Part shown: piece after piece, positions 26,563 to 35,094 of the stretch
Layout of the letters: each line of letters begins with the position of its first letter
Numbering within the stretch: position 1 is the stretch's first letter
DNA from: Listeria kieliensis
GTDB taxonomy: Bacteria; Bacillota; Bacilli; Lactobacillales; Listeriaceae
Assembly (NCBI RefSeq): GCF_003369925.1
Contig: NZ_LARY01000004.1
Coordinates: 33,169 to 97,168, forward strand
Reading direction: 5' to 3'
Length of the DNA: 64,000 nt
Translations under genes and position numbers: made by a program
The notes under the pieces: generated by a model
Seen by the model: only the letters and a program-made list of their open reading frames with translations
Databases searched by the model: none
What the model was told of the DNA's origin: nothing

Positions 26563-28299
26563 CTAGTCAGTAATCTCAAGCGGAACAAAGGAAAAAGCTT
26601 CGAAGTCAAACAGCCCTTGATCGGTCAACTTATATTCAGGAATAACCGGAAGTGTTAAGAACGAAAGTGTCAAGAATGGATCAAAACCACGAGCCGAACT
26701 AATCGTGCCGAATGCTTTTTCTAGGTTTTTTAAACAGCTGGCCACTTCTTCAAAGGGTTGGTCGCTCAATAAGCCAGCAATCGGAAGCGGTAAAATTTCT
26801 TCCACTTTTCCGTCTGCTACTACAACAATCCCACCACGCGCTTCCGTTAACGTCTGAATCGCAAGCTCGATATCCGCATCGTTCATCCCTACGGCGACGA
26901 TATTATGCGAATCATGCGCGACAGAAGTTGCAAAGGCCCCGCGCGTAAGGCCGAATCCGGATACAATACCAAGGCCGACATTTCCCGTTCCTTTATGCCG
27001 CTCAACGACCACCATCTTGGCAAGATCACGTGCTGCATCTGGTACGAACTCTCCGTTCATTCGGTCAAGCTGAACCTCCAGTTTTTCAGTAAACAAGCTG
27101 TTCGGTAACATGCCGATAACCCGAACGTGGTCGCTCAGAAGCTCTAGCCGCAGATCTTCTGCTTTTAACGGGTGCTGAATTCTAGGAGAAGCAAACGCCG
27201 TTGTTTTTTTCGGGAAAGCTCCTTCGAAACGCTCGCCCTTACTTACTACCACTTCGCCGCGTTTCATCACTTTTGTAATTTTAACCGATTCAAGCTCTTC
27301 AAGAAACAGGAGATCGGCTTGGTATCCCGCCGCAACAGCGCCGAGATAAAGCAAATTGTGACACGCGGCCGCATTGATCGTAGCCATTTGAATCGCCGTT
27401 ATTGGCGGGATTCCATTTTCAATCGCCAACTTGACGTTGTAGTTAATCGAGCCTTCCGAAATAAGATCTGGAATCAGTTTATCATCCGTACAGAAACAAA
27501 AACGATGAGAATTTTTATCGTTCACAGCAGGTAGCGTTGCTAATAAATCGCGCGCAACAGTCCCTTCACGCAGCATCACAAACATGCCAGCACGAACGCG
27601 ATCGAGTGCTTCCTCAGCCGTCGTACTTTCGTGGTCTGTCCGGATGCCCGCTGCTAAATAATTGTTCAAGTTTTCGCGAGTTAAGCCCGCCCCGTGCCCG
27701 TCAATTCGGCCACCATGAGTTTTGGCATCAATAATCTTTTGTAAAATATCCTCAGCGCCAGAAGCTACTGAAGGGAAATCCATCACTTCTGCAAGCCCGA
27801 TGACATTTTCTCGACTATAAAGTGCTCGCAAGCTTTCAGCATCAAGCGTTGCGCCGTTATTTTCAAACGGCGTCGCTGGTACAGAAGAAGGTAGCATCAC
27901 AAACATATCAAGTGGCGAGCCTTTTGCTTCTTCAAGCATATAATCAATTCCGGGGGCTCCTGCTACATTGGCAATTTCATGCGGGTCAGTCACGATCGTT
28001 GTCACACCATTCGGCAACAGAACACGTGCCATCTCGCTAGGCGGAACCATCGCACTTTCCACGTGGACGTGCGCATCAATAAAGCCAGGTACAATATAAT
28101 TTCCTTTTGCATCAATGATTTTCTCTGCTTTTTGGAATTCACCAATCCCTGCTATGTAGCCATTTTTTATCGCGATATCTGCTTCGATAATTTCAGCTGT
28201 GAAGACATTGACGATTCGACCATTTTTAATAATTACATCCGCAGGATCTTTATGACTCAGTACATTAATCCGTTCGCGTAAGCTCCTAACTGTTTCCAA
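26563..28299 (-). CDS. adeC: Adenine deaminase
   Basis: A 578-residue amidohydrolase converting adenine to hypoxanthine plus ammonia for purine salvage. The metal-binding motif GFIDAHVHVES is near residue 70, with DPHEIANV, then CTDDKLIPDL later and a C-terminal region with VGMNDADIELA. Length is typical for AdeC. The TTG start has AAAGGAG nine bases upstream. It lies between virS and the rest of the vir locus on the same strand, with only 15 bases to both neighbours, so it is probably cotranscribed with virS. Confidence 0.93.
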   Translation of the reverse strand: METVRSLRERINVLSHKDPADVIIKNGRIVNVFTAEIIEADIAIKNGYIAGIGEFQKAEKIIDAKGNYIVPGFIDAHVHVESAMVPPSEMARVLLPNGVTTIVTDPHEIANVAGAPGIDYMLEEAKGSPLDMFVMLPSSVPATPFENNGATLDAESLRALYSRENVIGLAEVMDFPSVASGAEDILQKIIDAKTHGGRIDGHGAGLTRENLNNYLAAGIRTDHESTTAEEALDRVRAGMFVMLREGTVARDLLATLPAVNDKNSHRFCFCTDDKLIPDLISEGSINYNVKLAIENGIPPITAIQMATINAAACHNLLYLGAVAAGYQADLLFLEELESVKITKVMKRGEVVVSKGERFEGAFPKKTTAFASPRIQHPLKAEDLRLELLSDHVRVIGMLPNSLFTEKLEVQLDRMNGEFVPDAARDLAKMVVVERHKGTGNVGLGIVSGFGLTRGAFATSVAHDSHNIVAVGMNDADIELAIQTLTEARGGIVVVADGKVEEILPLPIAGLLSDQPFEEVASCLKNLEKAFGTISSARGFDPFLTLSFLTLPVIPEYKLTDQGLFDFEAFSFVPLEITD

Positions 28300-28313
28300 A
28301 ATTTTTCTCTCCT

Positions 28314-28823
28314 TTATTCTTGTTCTTCAAAAAAGCCTTCATCAGCAAGATAGCTCTCCGCTTGATCTAGCGATTTAAAAACGGCTTCCACGTTGTCATA
28401 GGCATAGACGATCCACATTTTATTTTCAAAAACAAGCTTTAAAAGTTCGCCCGTGTCATTTTGATAAACGAAAGTATCACCTTCTTGATAAGCACCCCCG
28501 TCGCTATCCATATACGTGAGGGCTTGCTCGATCAGCTGGATAAGCTCAGCTTCTGTTACATCATAGATATTTACGTAGCCTTCTTTATCCAGCTTAGCAC
28601 TTTCTTCTAGGTACGGCGCATAAACAAAGCCATTGCCATTCGGATGAAGATGCTTTACAAGTACTGTCTTTTCTCGCTTACTTGCCGGGTAGTGATAGTT
28701 ATAGCGCTTCATCGAAACGGGTTTTTCCTCTAGTGCCGCAAATCCATTAATAATTTTTCTTTTCTCATCAAAGCTCAGCAAATCCTGTTCCTTCTTTCTT
28801 TTAATAGTCTTTTCGTCGAACAA
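28314..28823 (-). CDS. Protein of unknown function in the vir locus
   Basis: A soluble acidic protein of 169 residues at most, with no signal peptide or membrane helix. I do not recognise a family. The N-terminal KRKKEQDLLSFDEKRK stretch is charged; the rest alternates beta-like segments (VLVKHLHPNGNGFVYAPYL, MWIVYAYDNVEAVF). The TTG at 28823 overlaps the epimerase gene by 23 bases. A TTG at 28781 with AAGGA seven bases upstream is an equally good start and would give 155 residues without overlap. It is tightly packed with adeC, 15 bases away. Confidence 0.6.
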   Translation of the reverse strand: MFDEKTIKRKKEQDLLSFDEKRKIINGFAALEEKPVSMKRYNYHYPASKREKTVLVKHLHPNGNGFVYAPYLEESAKLDKEGYVNIYDVTEAELIQLIEQALTYMDSDGGAYQEGDTFVYQNDTGELLKLVFENKMWIVYAYDNVEAVFKSLDQAESYLADEGFFEEQE

Positions 28824-29685
28824 CGTCTTCTACAAGATTTGGCAACCAGTCGGAAAGTTCATCAAACTGAAAGCCAAGTGATTTCGCATAGTCATTCGAA
28901 AGAAAATACGAATCCTCCAAATCGTACGGAGATTCATCTTCATCTTCTGTCACCGTCTCGATTTTCACTTCTTTCCCGAGCTTCTCGGAAAAAAGCTGCA
29001 TCAAATCACCAAGAGTTATTTGGCCATTTGAAGCTGCATTGATCGGCCCGGTCGCCTCGCTTGCGGTTCCTGCCCATTCAAGAAAACGCGCTGCTTCATC
29101 CGCATGGATAAAACCGATTTCAGCCGCTTCATTTTGAATCCCGATTTCCGTCCCGGCTTCAATTCGCTTCAAATGAAATTCAATGCGTTTCGTATAATCT
29201 TCGCTTCCTAAAACAACTGGAAAACGCACAGATAAGACTGGAAATTCTGCTTTCTGCGCATAGACCGCTTCCGCTAGCTTTTTGCCTTCCCCGTAATCAA
29301 AGTCTTCCCGGTCCCCCGTTACAATTTCATAGTGAGCACTGTCAAAATCAGCTTCCACGAGCGCCCTTCCTTTGTTCGGATAAACCGCAAGCGTTGAAAC
29401 AAAAATCAGCCGAGGTTTACTTTTTTGAAACGCCTTAGCGGCATAAAGCGCATCTTGTGGTGAATAACAAATGTCGTCATAAATCACATCGTACGTTTCC
29501 GAAGCCGCAAGCAAGAATAAATCATCACGTTTTCTTCGGTCAAGAATCACCCGTTTTACTTGATTTTGAAACGGGTCTTGCGTTTTTCCACGCGTGGCAA
29601 TAGTCACTTCATGCCCACTTTCAATCAATCGTTCCACAAGTCGTTTACCAAAAAAACGTGTTCCCCCGAAAACTAAAATCTTCAA
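28801..29685 (-). CDS. NAD-dependent epimerase/dehydratase family protein
   Basis: A 294-residue extended short-chain dehydrogenase with the Rossmann motif VFGGTRFFGKRL near residues 4-15. The usual catalytic Tyr-x-x-x-Lys appears as YGEGKKLAEA near residue 135, so the fold is intact. Members act on nucleotide sugars or similar compounds; the substrate is unknown. The TTG start has GGAGG seven bases upstream. It lies downstream of virR on the same strand. Confidence 0.83.
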   Translation of the reverse strand: MKILVFGGTRFFGKRLVERLIESGHEVTIATRGKTQDPFQNQVKRVILDRRKRDDLFLLAASETYDVIYDDICYSPQDALYAAKAFQKSKPRLIFVSTLAVYPNKGRALVEADFDSAHYEIVTGDREDFDYGEGKKLAEAVYAQKAEFPVLSVRFPVVLGSEDYTKRIEFHLKRIEAGTEIGIQNEAAEIGFIHADEAARFLEWAGTASEATGPINAASNGQITLGDLMQLFSEKLGKEVKIETVTEDEDESPYDLEDSYFLSNDYAKSLGFQFDELSDWLPNLVEDVVRRKDY

Positions 29686-29756
29686 AAAAGCCCCTCCCTT
29701 ATAAAAACAGGAAGTCAGATTTTAAGAAATCATTCCTAAAACCCACTTCCCTTCTC

Positions 29757-30434
29757 TCACTCGATCATGTAGCCTTGTCCTTTTTTCGTTTTGATAAAAT
29801 CCTTGATGCCGATTTCTGCCAATTTTTTACGTATCCGAACGATATTCACAGTCAGCGTGTTGTCATCCACGAAACTTTCATCTTCCCAAAGGACGCGCAT
29901 AATTTCATCCCGACTGACAATCGCTCCTTTTTGCTTCATCAATTCATATAAAATTAAAAACTCATTTTTCGTGAGCTCAATTTTTTCTTCCAAATAAGAA
30001 AGCGTGTTGGTATCAATGTGCAAAAACACATTATGATATTCCAAAACGTTGGGCTCTTCAAGCTCCGTATAAGAATACGTCCTTCTAAGCAAAGCATTGA
30101 TCCTTGCCATAAGCACATCCAAATCGACCGGCTTTTCAATATAATAATCTGCGCCCATATTCATTCCCATAATTTGATCCATCCGCGAATTTCGCGACGA
30201 AAGAAAAATGATCGGAACATTCGATACTTCACGAATTTGATTGCACCAGTAAAATCCATCAAAGTAAGGCAAGTTCACGTCCAAAATCACAAGTTGCGGT
30301 TCAAATTCTAAAAATTCGTTGAGAATATTGTTAAAATCGCCTACGACTCCGATTTCAAAGCCCCACTTTTTCAAGTGTTTTTGAATCGTATCGCGAATCA
30401 CAACATCATCTTCTACGATATACACTTTTACCAT
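29757..30434 (-). CDS. virR: OmpR/PhoB-type response regulator, VirR-like
   Basis: A 225-residue response regulator. The phosphoacceptor D52 is in VILDVNLPYFDG, acidic pocket residues in VEDD (7-10), and the conserved Lys in YIEKPVDL near residue 102. The C-terminal winged helix has KNEFLILYELM and VNIVRIRKKL. In L. monocytogenes VirR controls dltABCD and mprF, that is, the surface charge, and its own transporter; that link is from the family. The frame opens at 30467, but GGAGG nine bases before the ATG at 30434 decides the start. It follows the ABC permease gene by 57 bases. Confidence 0.88.
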   Translation of the reverse strand: MVKVYIVEDDVVIRDTIQKHLKKWGFEIGVVGDFNNILNEFLEFEPQLVILDVNLPYFDGFYWCNQIREVSNVPIIFLSSRNSRMDQIMGMNMGADYYIEKPVDLDVLMARINALLRRTYSYTELEEPNVLEYHNVFLHIDTNTLSYLEEKIELTKNEFLILYELMKQKGAIVSRDEIMRVLWEDESFVDDNTLTVNIVRIRKKLAEIGIKDFIKTKKGQGYMIE

Positions 30435-30491
30435 TCTTTGGACCCTCCATATTCTGCATAATTCCATTTTAGCTGATTCCGATTCATTTGA

Positions 30492-32477
30492 CTAGTCATG
30501 ACGATGTCTCGATACAATATTTCGGTAATTATTTGCTGTCAACCAGTAATAAACACCAAAAAAAACATAATAAATTGAAGTTACAATGATAAATGGTAGT
30601 TTCACTGCTACGTCGAAATTTTTAGCTAAACCGATCATCGCAATAATACTATGTGAAATACCGAAAAGAAGCGGCACAACAAAAACAGGTCCAATTTGCC
30701 CCACAATAATTTGACGCAACTCTCGTTCTGTTAAACCAAGCTTAAAAAGAATTCGAAAACTAGGTTCCTCCGAATAAGCATCCGTTACTTGTTTGAAATA
30801 AATAATGCTTCCTGTCGCGAGGAAAAACACAATTCCAATGAAGACTCCGACAAATAAAACTGCACCCGTTAAAATCGAAACAATATGGTAATTAGAAAAG
30901 TAGCTTGAAATCTTATTCGACCAAATGCTAACTTTTCCTTCGACAGCTTGTTGAATACGATTGCCTAGCTTTTCAGAGTGATCCACTTCGGAAACATCAT
31001 AAATAAAAACTTGTTCCGGTCGAAACTCAGCAAGTAATTTATTGTAAACATTTTGATTCACCACAACATTAAAGTCCGCAACACCCGTATTGAAGAGGGG
31101 AAACTCACGAAAACTGACAAATCGAATGGTTTCCAATTGTTTCGTTTTGTCTTCTGAATGTAAGAAAAAAATATGATTTTGCAAACGTTTTTTGAGCTTG
31201 GTCGGAAAGCGTGTCATATCACTTCCGATTAGAACCCCTTGCCCGTCTTTAAGACCAGAAATCTTTAAATTACGATTTCTTTCAATTTTATTCAGCCGAT
31301 TGAATTCATTTTCTGAGATGATTGAGAAATGATCCTTATTCGCATAAAACTCATAGGGCATTCGTTTCAATGGATTTTTCACCGGAACATTTAAGTATGC
31401 ACTTTGCGTCGCAAACTGCAATTTGTTTTCGCTGCTCCTACGAATAATCCGGTCTACTTCTTTTTGTTTATTCGGTGTCAAATTTAAAATTTGATAGCTA
31501 CTTGGATTTTCTCGCTTCACATCATGGATTGCTTCCGAGTAAAGACTGCCGATTGCTCCAATGATCGTAAGCGTTGTCGCACTCAAAACTGCAATCATCG
31601 CCAGTGTATTAGCATTTCGCTTTAGCCGGTAGCGCAGTGACGTTATCGTAAGCAAGTTTGTACCATAAAAGTGAACTTTCTTACGCCCGTAAAAATAGCG
31701 CAAGCCAAGCGGCATAGAAAAACGAATGACAAGCCAAGTCCCTGCCACAACAGATAATAACACCAAGCACAAACCTGGAAAAAGCCTCAATTTATACCAA
31801 AGAAACGATTCTTCAATATTTTGTAAAGCAAGCGTATAACCAAAACCAATGAGACAAAGGCCAATGATCGTAAGCATAATAGAGCCACGTGGCACACTTT
31901 TTTCCATCTCTTTATTTTGAAATAGTTGCAACAAACTATAACGATAAACCATTCCACAAGCGTAGAGCGATGTATAAGCCATAATTACGAGGAAAACCAG
32001 GATCGTATCCATAATCGCTTTTCCAGAAAAGATAATCGCCGTATTGACCCGCAAATTGACAAGCCAAAATAACAACATCGAAAAGAGTTTCGAGAAAAAA
32101 ATTCCTGAAACAATCCCTGTAACAAGTGCCAGTAAATAAACTAGTAAGTTTTCGATCACCAAAATGGCGCATACTTGTCCCTTACGTAAACCAAGCAACG
32201 AATAAAGTCCGAGTTCGCGTTTGCGCCGCTTTAAAAAATAGCTGTTTGAATAAAAAATAAAAAAGGCAACAAATAAAATGAGAACAAAAGCCGATGAAGA
32301 AAATAGAGATGAACCGATCACTTCCCAGCGCAAGAAAATCTTTCGAATGAGTGGATTATTCGCAAGCGACATAAAGGTGAAAAAAATCAAAATACTCATC
32401 GAAATACTAACAAAATGCAATAAATATGACTGAAAATTTTTAAACATGTTCGTAAACGCAATTTTAATCACGAGCAT
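30492..32477 (-). CDS. virB: BceB/VraG-type ABC transporter permease (VirB-like)
   Basis: An approximately 661-residue FtsX-fold permease of a peptide-sensing ABC transporter. It starts with a cytoplasmic stretch and a first helix, then three more (about residues 55-160), further pairs around 200-250 and 280-320, a large extracellular domain of about 200 residues (roughly 320-520) and final helices near 530-660, matching the ten-helix BceB plan. The start is uncertain: ATG at 32477, GTG at 32471 and TTG at 32492 all lie in or near the end of the ATPase gene (overlap 8-29 bases). With virR and virS it would form an antimicrobial-peptide or envelope-stress sensing module. Confidence 0.85.
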   Translation of the reverse strand: MLVIKIAFTNMFKNFQSYLLHFVSISMSILIFFTFMSLANNPLIRKIFLRWEVIGSSLFSSSAFVLILFVAFFIFYSNSYFLKRRKRELGLYSLLGLRKGQVCAILVIENLLVYLLALVTGIVSGIFFSKLFSMLLFWLVNLRVNTAIIFSGKAIMDTILVFLVIMAYTSLYACGMVYRYSLLQLFQNKEMEKSVPRGSIMLTIIGLCLIGFGYTLALQNIEESFLWYKLRLFPGLCLVLLSVVAGTWLVIRFSMPLGLRYFYGRKKVHFYGTNLLTITSLRYRLKRNANTLAMIAVLSATTLTIIGAIGSLYSEAIHDVKRENPSSYQILNLTPNKQKEVDRIIRRSSENKLQFATQSAYLNVPVKNPLKRMPYEFYANKDHFSIISENEFNRLNKIERNRNLKISGLKDGQGVLIGSDMTRFPTKLKKRLQNHIFFLHSEDKTKQLETIRFVSFREFPLFNTGVADFNVVVNQNVYNKLLAEFRPEQVFIYDVSEVDHSEKLGNRIQQAVEGKVSIWSNKISSYFSNYHIVSILTGAVLFVGVFIGIVFFLATGSIIYFKQVTDAYSEEPSFRILFKLGLTERELRQIIVGQIGPVFVVPLLFGISHSIIAMIGLAKNFDVAVKLPFIIVTSIYYVFFGVYYWLTANNYRNIVSRHRHD

Positions 32478-33231
32478 CCGTTTCACCGCCAAGCTCCGCG
32501 AGTACTGCTAAAATCTCTTGAAAAAATTGTTTTCGCGTTAAGTTGCCTTTCACAAGTTCTTGATAAATTTCCCCATCTTTAATAAAAAGAATCCGATTTG
32601 AATAACTCGCGGCAAACGCATCATGCGTCACCATGAGAATCGTAGCTTTTTCTTCTGTTCGCACTCGTTCGAGATTTGCAAGCAGATTGGTTGCCGCTTT
32701 TGAGTCGAGCGCTCCCGTCGGCTCGTCAGCAAAAATCAAATCCGGGTTCGTAATCAGTGCTCTGCACGCACTTGTACGTTGTTTTTGGCCGCCCGACACT
32801 TCATTTGGATACTTGCCGCGAACATCATAAATCCCAAATTGTTTCGCAATGTGCTGAAATCGTTCTTCCGTTTCTTGCGAAGAAATTTTGCTAAGCGAAA
32901 GCGGCAGCGTAATGTTATCTTTCAGCGACATTGTTTCGATCAAATTATAATCTTGAAAAATAAATCCCAACCGGTCGCGACGAAAAACGGCTAGTTCCCG
33001 TGATTTCATCTTAAAAAGATTTGTCCCGCTGATTTTAACTTCCCCTGAGGTTGGCTTGTCAATCGACGACAAGACATTGAGAAGCGTCGTTTTCCCGGCT
33101 CCTGATGGTCCCATCACACTCACAAACTCGCCCCGCTCAACTTGAAGCGAAATATCATTAATTGCTGTGTAAAAATTACTTCGTGTTCCATATACTTTTC
33201 TAATATTATTTGCTTCTAAAACAGGCTTCAT
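32464..33231 (-). CDS. virA: BceA/VraF-type ABC transporter ATPase (VirA-like)
   Basis: A 255-residue ATPase with Walker A GPSGAGKTTLLN near residues 41-52, Q loop FIFQDYN, signature VSGGQKQRTSACRAL, Walker B DLIFADEPTGALD and H-loop MVTHDAF. The QRTSA variant of the signature region is usual in peptide-detoxification ATPases of the BceA type. It is first in the operon with the permease gene, followed by virR, epimerase, unknown gene, adeC and virS, all on the minus strand with short gaps. Confidence 0.9.
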   Translation of the reverse strand: MKPVLEANNIRKVYGTRSNFYTAINDISLQVERGEFVSVMGPSGAGKTTLLNVLSSIDKPTSGEVKISGTNLFKMKSRELAVFRRDRLGFIFQDYNLIETMSLKDNITLPLSLSKISSQETEERFQHIAKQFGIYDVRGKYPNEVSGGQKQRTSACRALITNPDLIFADEPTGALDSKAATNLLANLERVRTEEKATILMVTHDAFAASYSNRILFIKDGEIYQELVKGNLTRKQFFQEILAVLAELGGETDARD

Positions 33232-33315
33232 GTTAGGCCTCCTGAAAATTACTCTTGTTCCTTATTGTACAATAACTCACGCCTAAAGAAAATAAGCTTA
33301 TCGACCGATTTTCAC

Positions 33316-33350
33316 AAAAAAAGAACCCGGGGCAAGAAACCCCAAGTTCT
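33316..33350 (-). terminator. Terminator after the Ohr-like gene
   Basis: AGAACTTGGGG and CCCCGGGTTCT pair with two mismatched positions around TTTCTTG and are followed by TTTTTTT on the minus strand. Confidence 0.7.
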
Positions 33351-33361
33351 ACTTCTTTCAT

Positions 33362-33790
33362 TTATTCCGCAATACGCGTTTTAAGCTCCACTTCAATGTT
33401 GCCACGTGTGGCTTTCGAGTACGGACACATCTTGTGTGCTTCTTGCATCAAATGTTCCGCTTCTTCACGCGTTGCTTCCGTGATAAACCCTGTGATTTTC
33501 GCAGCAAGCTTGTAACCGCCGTCCGCATCATCATCTTCCATCGCAATTTCCACTGTAATTTCGGCCTTTGCTTTAGATTTATTTTTACGCGCAACCGATT
33601 GAAAAGCACTGCCAAAACAAGCCGCATAACCCATCGAGAACAACTCTTCCGGATTCGTGCCACCGCCGCCTTCGCCTTTAAACGCAACCGGTCTGCTTAG
33701 CTCAAATTCCAAATCACTGTTATTCGATGCCACCGTGCCCGCTCTACCGCCAACACCCGTTGCACTCGTTGTAAAATAAACTTTTCCCAT
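33362..33790 (-). CDS. Ohr/OsmC family organic hydroperoxide resistance protein
   Basis: A 142-residue thiol peroxidase of the Ohr group, reducing organic hydroperoxides in the cytosol. Both reactive Cys are present in their contexts: MGYAACFGSAFQ near residue 59 and HKMCPYSKATRGN near residue 126. The N-terminal GGRAGTVAS and the GEGGGGTNPEELF loop are typical of Ohr rather than OsmC. Listeria also carries other ohr genes, so no symbol is given. No ohrR-like regulator is adjacent. GGAGG stands before the ATG. Confidence 0.9.
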   Translation of the reverse strand: MGKVYFTTSATGVGGRAGTVASNNSDLEFELSRPVAFKGEGGGGTNPEELFSMGYAACFGSAFQSVARKNKSKAKAEITVEIAMEDDDADGGYKLAAKITGFITEATREEAEHLMQEAHKMCPYSKATRGNIEVELKTRIAE

Positions 33791-33841
33791 TTGCCTCTCC
33801 TCCTCGTCTCGTATAAAGCACTTTACCCGAAGCCGTAGCCC

Positions 33842-34357
33842 TTAAAACGAAGCCGGCTGTTTTTCTTCAGGAAAAGGCGCCACATTTCCCACTTTTCCGC
33901 CAAACTCAGCGATGCAAAATTTGATTAACGCTTCCAGTTCCAAAAGATCAAGCTCACTATCATAAGCCGTAATATCCCAAGCAAGCTCCGGTTGCCCCTT
34001 AATTTCCGTATAAAGCATTAACCTACCATAACTAAAAAGTCGAACCTTCGGGCGTACTACTTTCGCCTCAAAAACCGCATCCCAAGGCTCAAAATCTCCG
34101 CGATAACCAATCCCCTCTCGACTAAGTTCAATCGTTGGCATCACATTGAGCAATCTAAAAAACGGGCGTAACACAAACATTGCGAGAAAAATTATCAAAA
34201 TGATTTCCTCCGTTCCCGTAACCCCTTTCAAATGGCTAAATAGTAAATAAAGCAAAATACTCACGGCCAGTGACAACAAAACATTTGAAAAAACGAGTCG
34301 TTTGTTCACATAAAGTTTCACCTTGTCCCCAGCTAAAATCTTTGATTGCAAATTCAT
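33842..34357 (-). CDS. Membrane protein with PH-like cytoplasmic domain, unknown function
   Basis: A 171-residue protein with two hydrophobic helices (about 22-42 and 50-68) followed by a soluble beta-rich domain that starts TIELSREGIGYRG and contains the WDAVFEAKVV segment. This layout resembles small bacterial PH/YdbT-like membrane proteins, but I cannot assign a family. GGAGAGGAG precedes the ATG. It is divergent from aroK across 165 bases. Confidence 0.65.
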   Translation of the reverse strand: MNLQSKILAGDKVKLYVNKRLVFSNVLLSLAVSILLYLLFSHLKGVTGTEEIILIIFLAMFVLRPFFRLLNVMPTIELSREGIGYRGDFEPWDAVFEAKVVRPKVRLFSYGRLMLYTEIKGQPELAWDITAYDSELDLLELEALIKFCIAEFGGKVGNVAPFPEEKQPASF

Positions 34358-34522
34358 TATTTCTCCTCTCCAACATGCTTACTTTCATTGTACACCAAAA
34401 AAACGCGCTACAAAAGAGCCCTATCCAAAAAAGACTATTTACGCGCCAAACAATCTCGCAAACGACTTCATCCTATGATAAAATACCTTTAACTAGAGTA
34501 GTAACGAAGGGAGCGACTTCCA

Positions 34523-35023
34523 ATTCAATCAATCATCCTAATTGGCTTTATGGCTTCAGGGAAAACAACTGTCGGTGAATTACTTGCCAAAAAAATGGGC
34601 ATGCCCTTTGTCGACATCGACCGAGCCATTGAAGCCGAAGAACAAAAAAGCATCACAGCGATCTTTTCCGAATCTGGCGAACCTTACTTTCGTCAACTCG
34701 AACAGCAAAAACTTTCCGAATTCGAAAAAAGTGCTGCAGTCATTTCAACAGGAGGCGGCGTCATCACAACCGAAGCCACCCGCGCTTTTTTAAAGCAACA
34801 TCCAGCCACAATTATTTATTTAAAAACAAGCCCAGCTACCTTTCTAAAACGACTAAAAGGCGACGAAACGAGGCCGCTTGCCAAAAATCAAACACCCGAA
34901 GAAATCGAGCAATTATTTCAGTCACGCGAAGCCCATTATGAAGCGGTCGCGAGTTTTAGTATCGAAACGGATTGTCTCAGCCCACTTGAGATCGTCTCTG
35001 AAATCCAAGCACTTTTAACCTAA
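34523..35023 (+). CDS. aroK: Shikimate kinase, apparent ATT start
   Basis: Phosphorylates shikimate at the 3-position in chorismate synthesis. Starting at ATT (34523) the 166-residue protein begins (M)QSIILIGFMASGKTT, giving the normal first beta strand and complete P-loop with G8, G13, K14 and T15; VDIDRAIE, FRQLE and TGGGVI then bind shikimate, and RPLAKNQ is the lid. GGGAG lies nine bases before the ATT. The only ATG available (34550) would remove the first strand and G8, and has no ribosome site at a useful distance. A TAA at 34502-34504 limits upstream choice and no ATG, GTG or TTG lies between. Confidence 0.9.
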   Translation: MQSIILIGFMASGKTTVGELLAKKMGMPFVDIDRAIEAEEQKSITAIFSESGEPYFRQLEQQKLSEFEKSAAVISTGGGVITTEATRAFLKQHPATIIYLKTSPATFLKRLKGDETRPLAKNQTPEEIEQLFQSREAHYEAVASFSIETDCLSPLEIVSEIQALLT

Positions 35024-35024
35024 T

Positions 35025-35075
35025 ACAAAAAAGCCGTTTTGGACGAATGACTGGATTCGTTCAAAACGGCTTTTC
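35025..35075. terminator. Bidirectional terminator between aroK and rlmD
   Basis: AAAAAGCCGTTTTG and CAAAACGGCTTTT with an inner pairing ACGAAT/ATTCGT. A and T runs lie on both sides. Confidence 0.85.
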
Positions 35076-35094
35076 TAGTTCTGTCTTAATCTTT

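Noticed and set aside
34550..35023. aroK starting at the ATG at 34550
   Set aside because: It would cut off part of the P-loop and has no ribosome binding site at a fitting distance.
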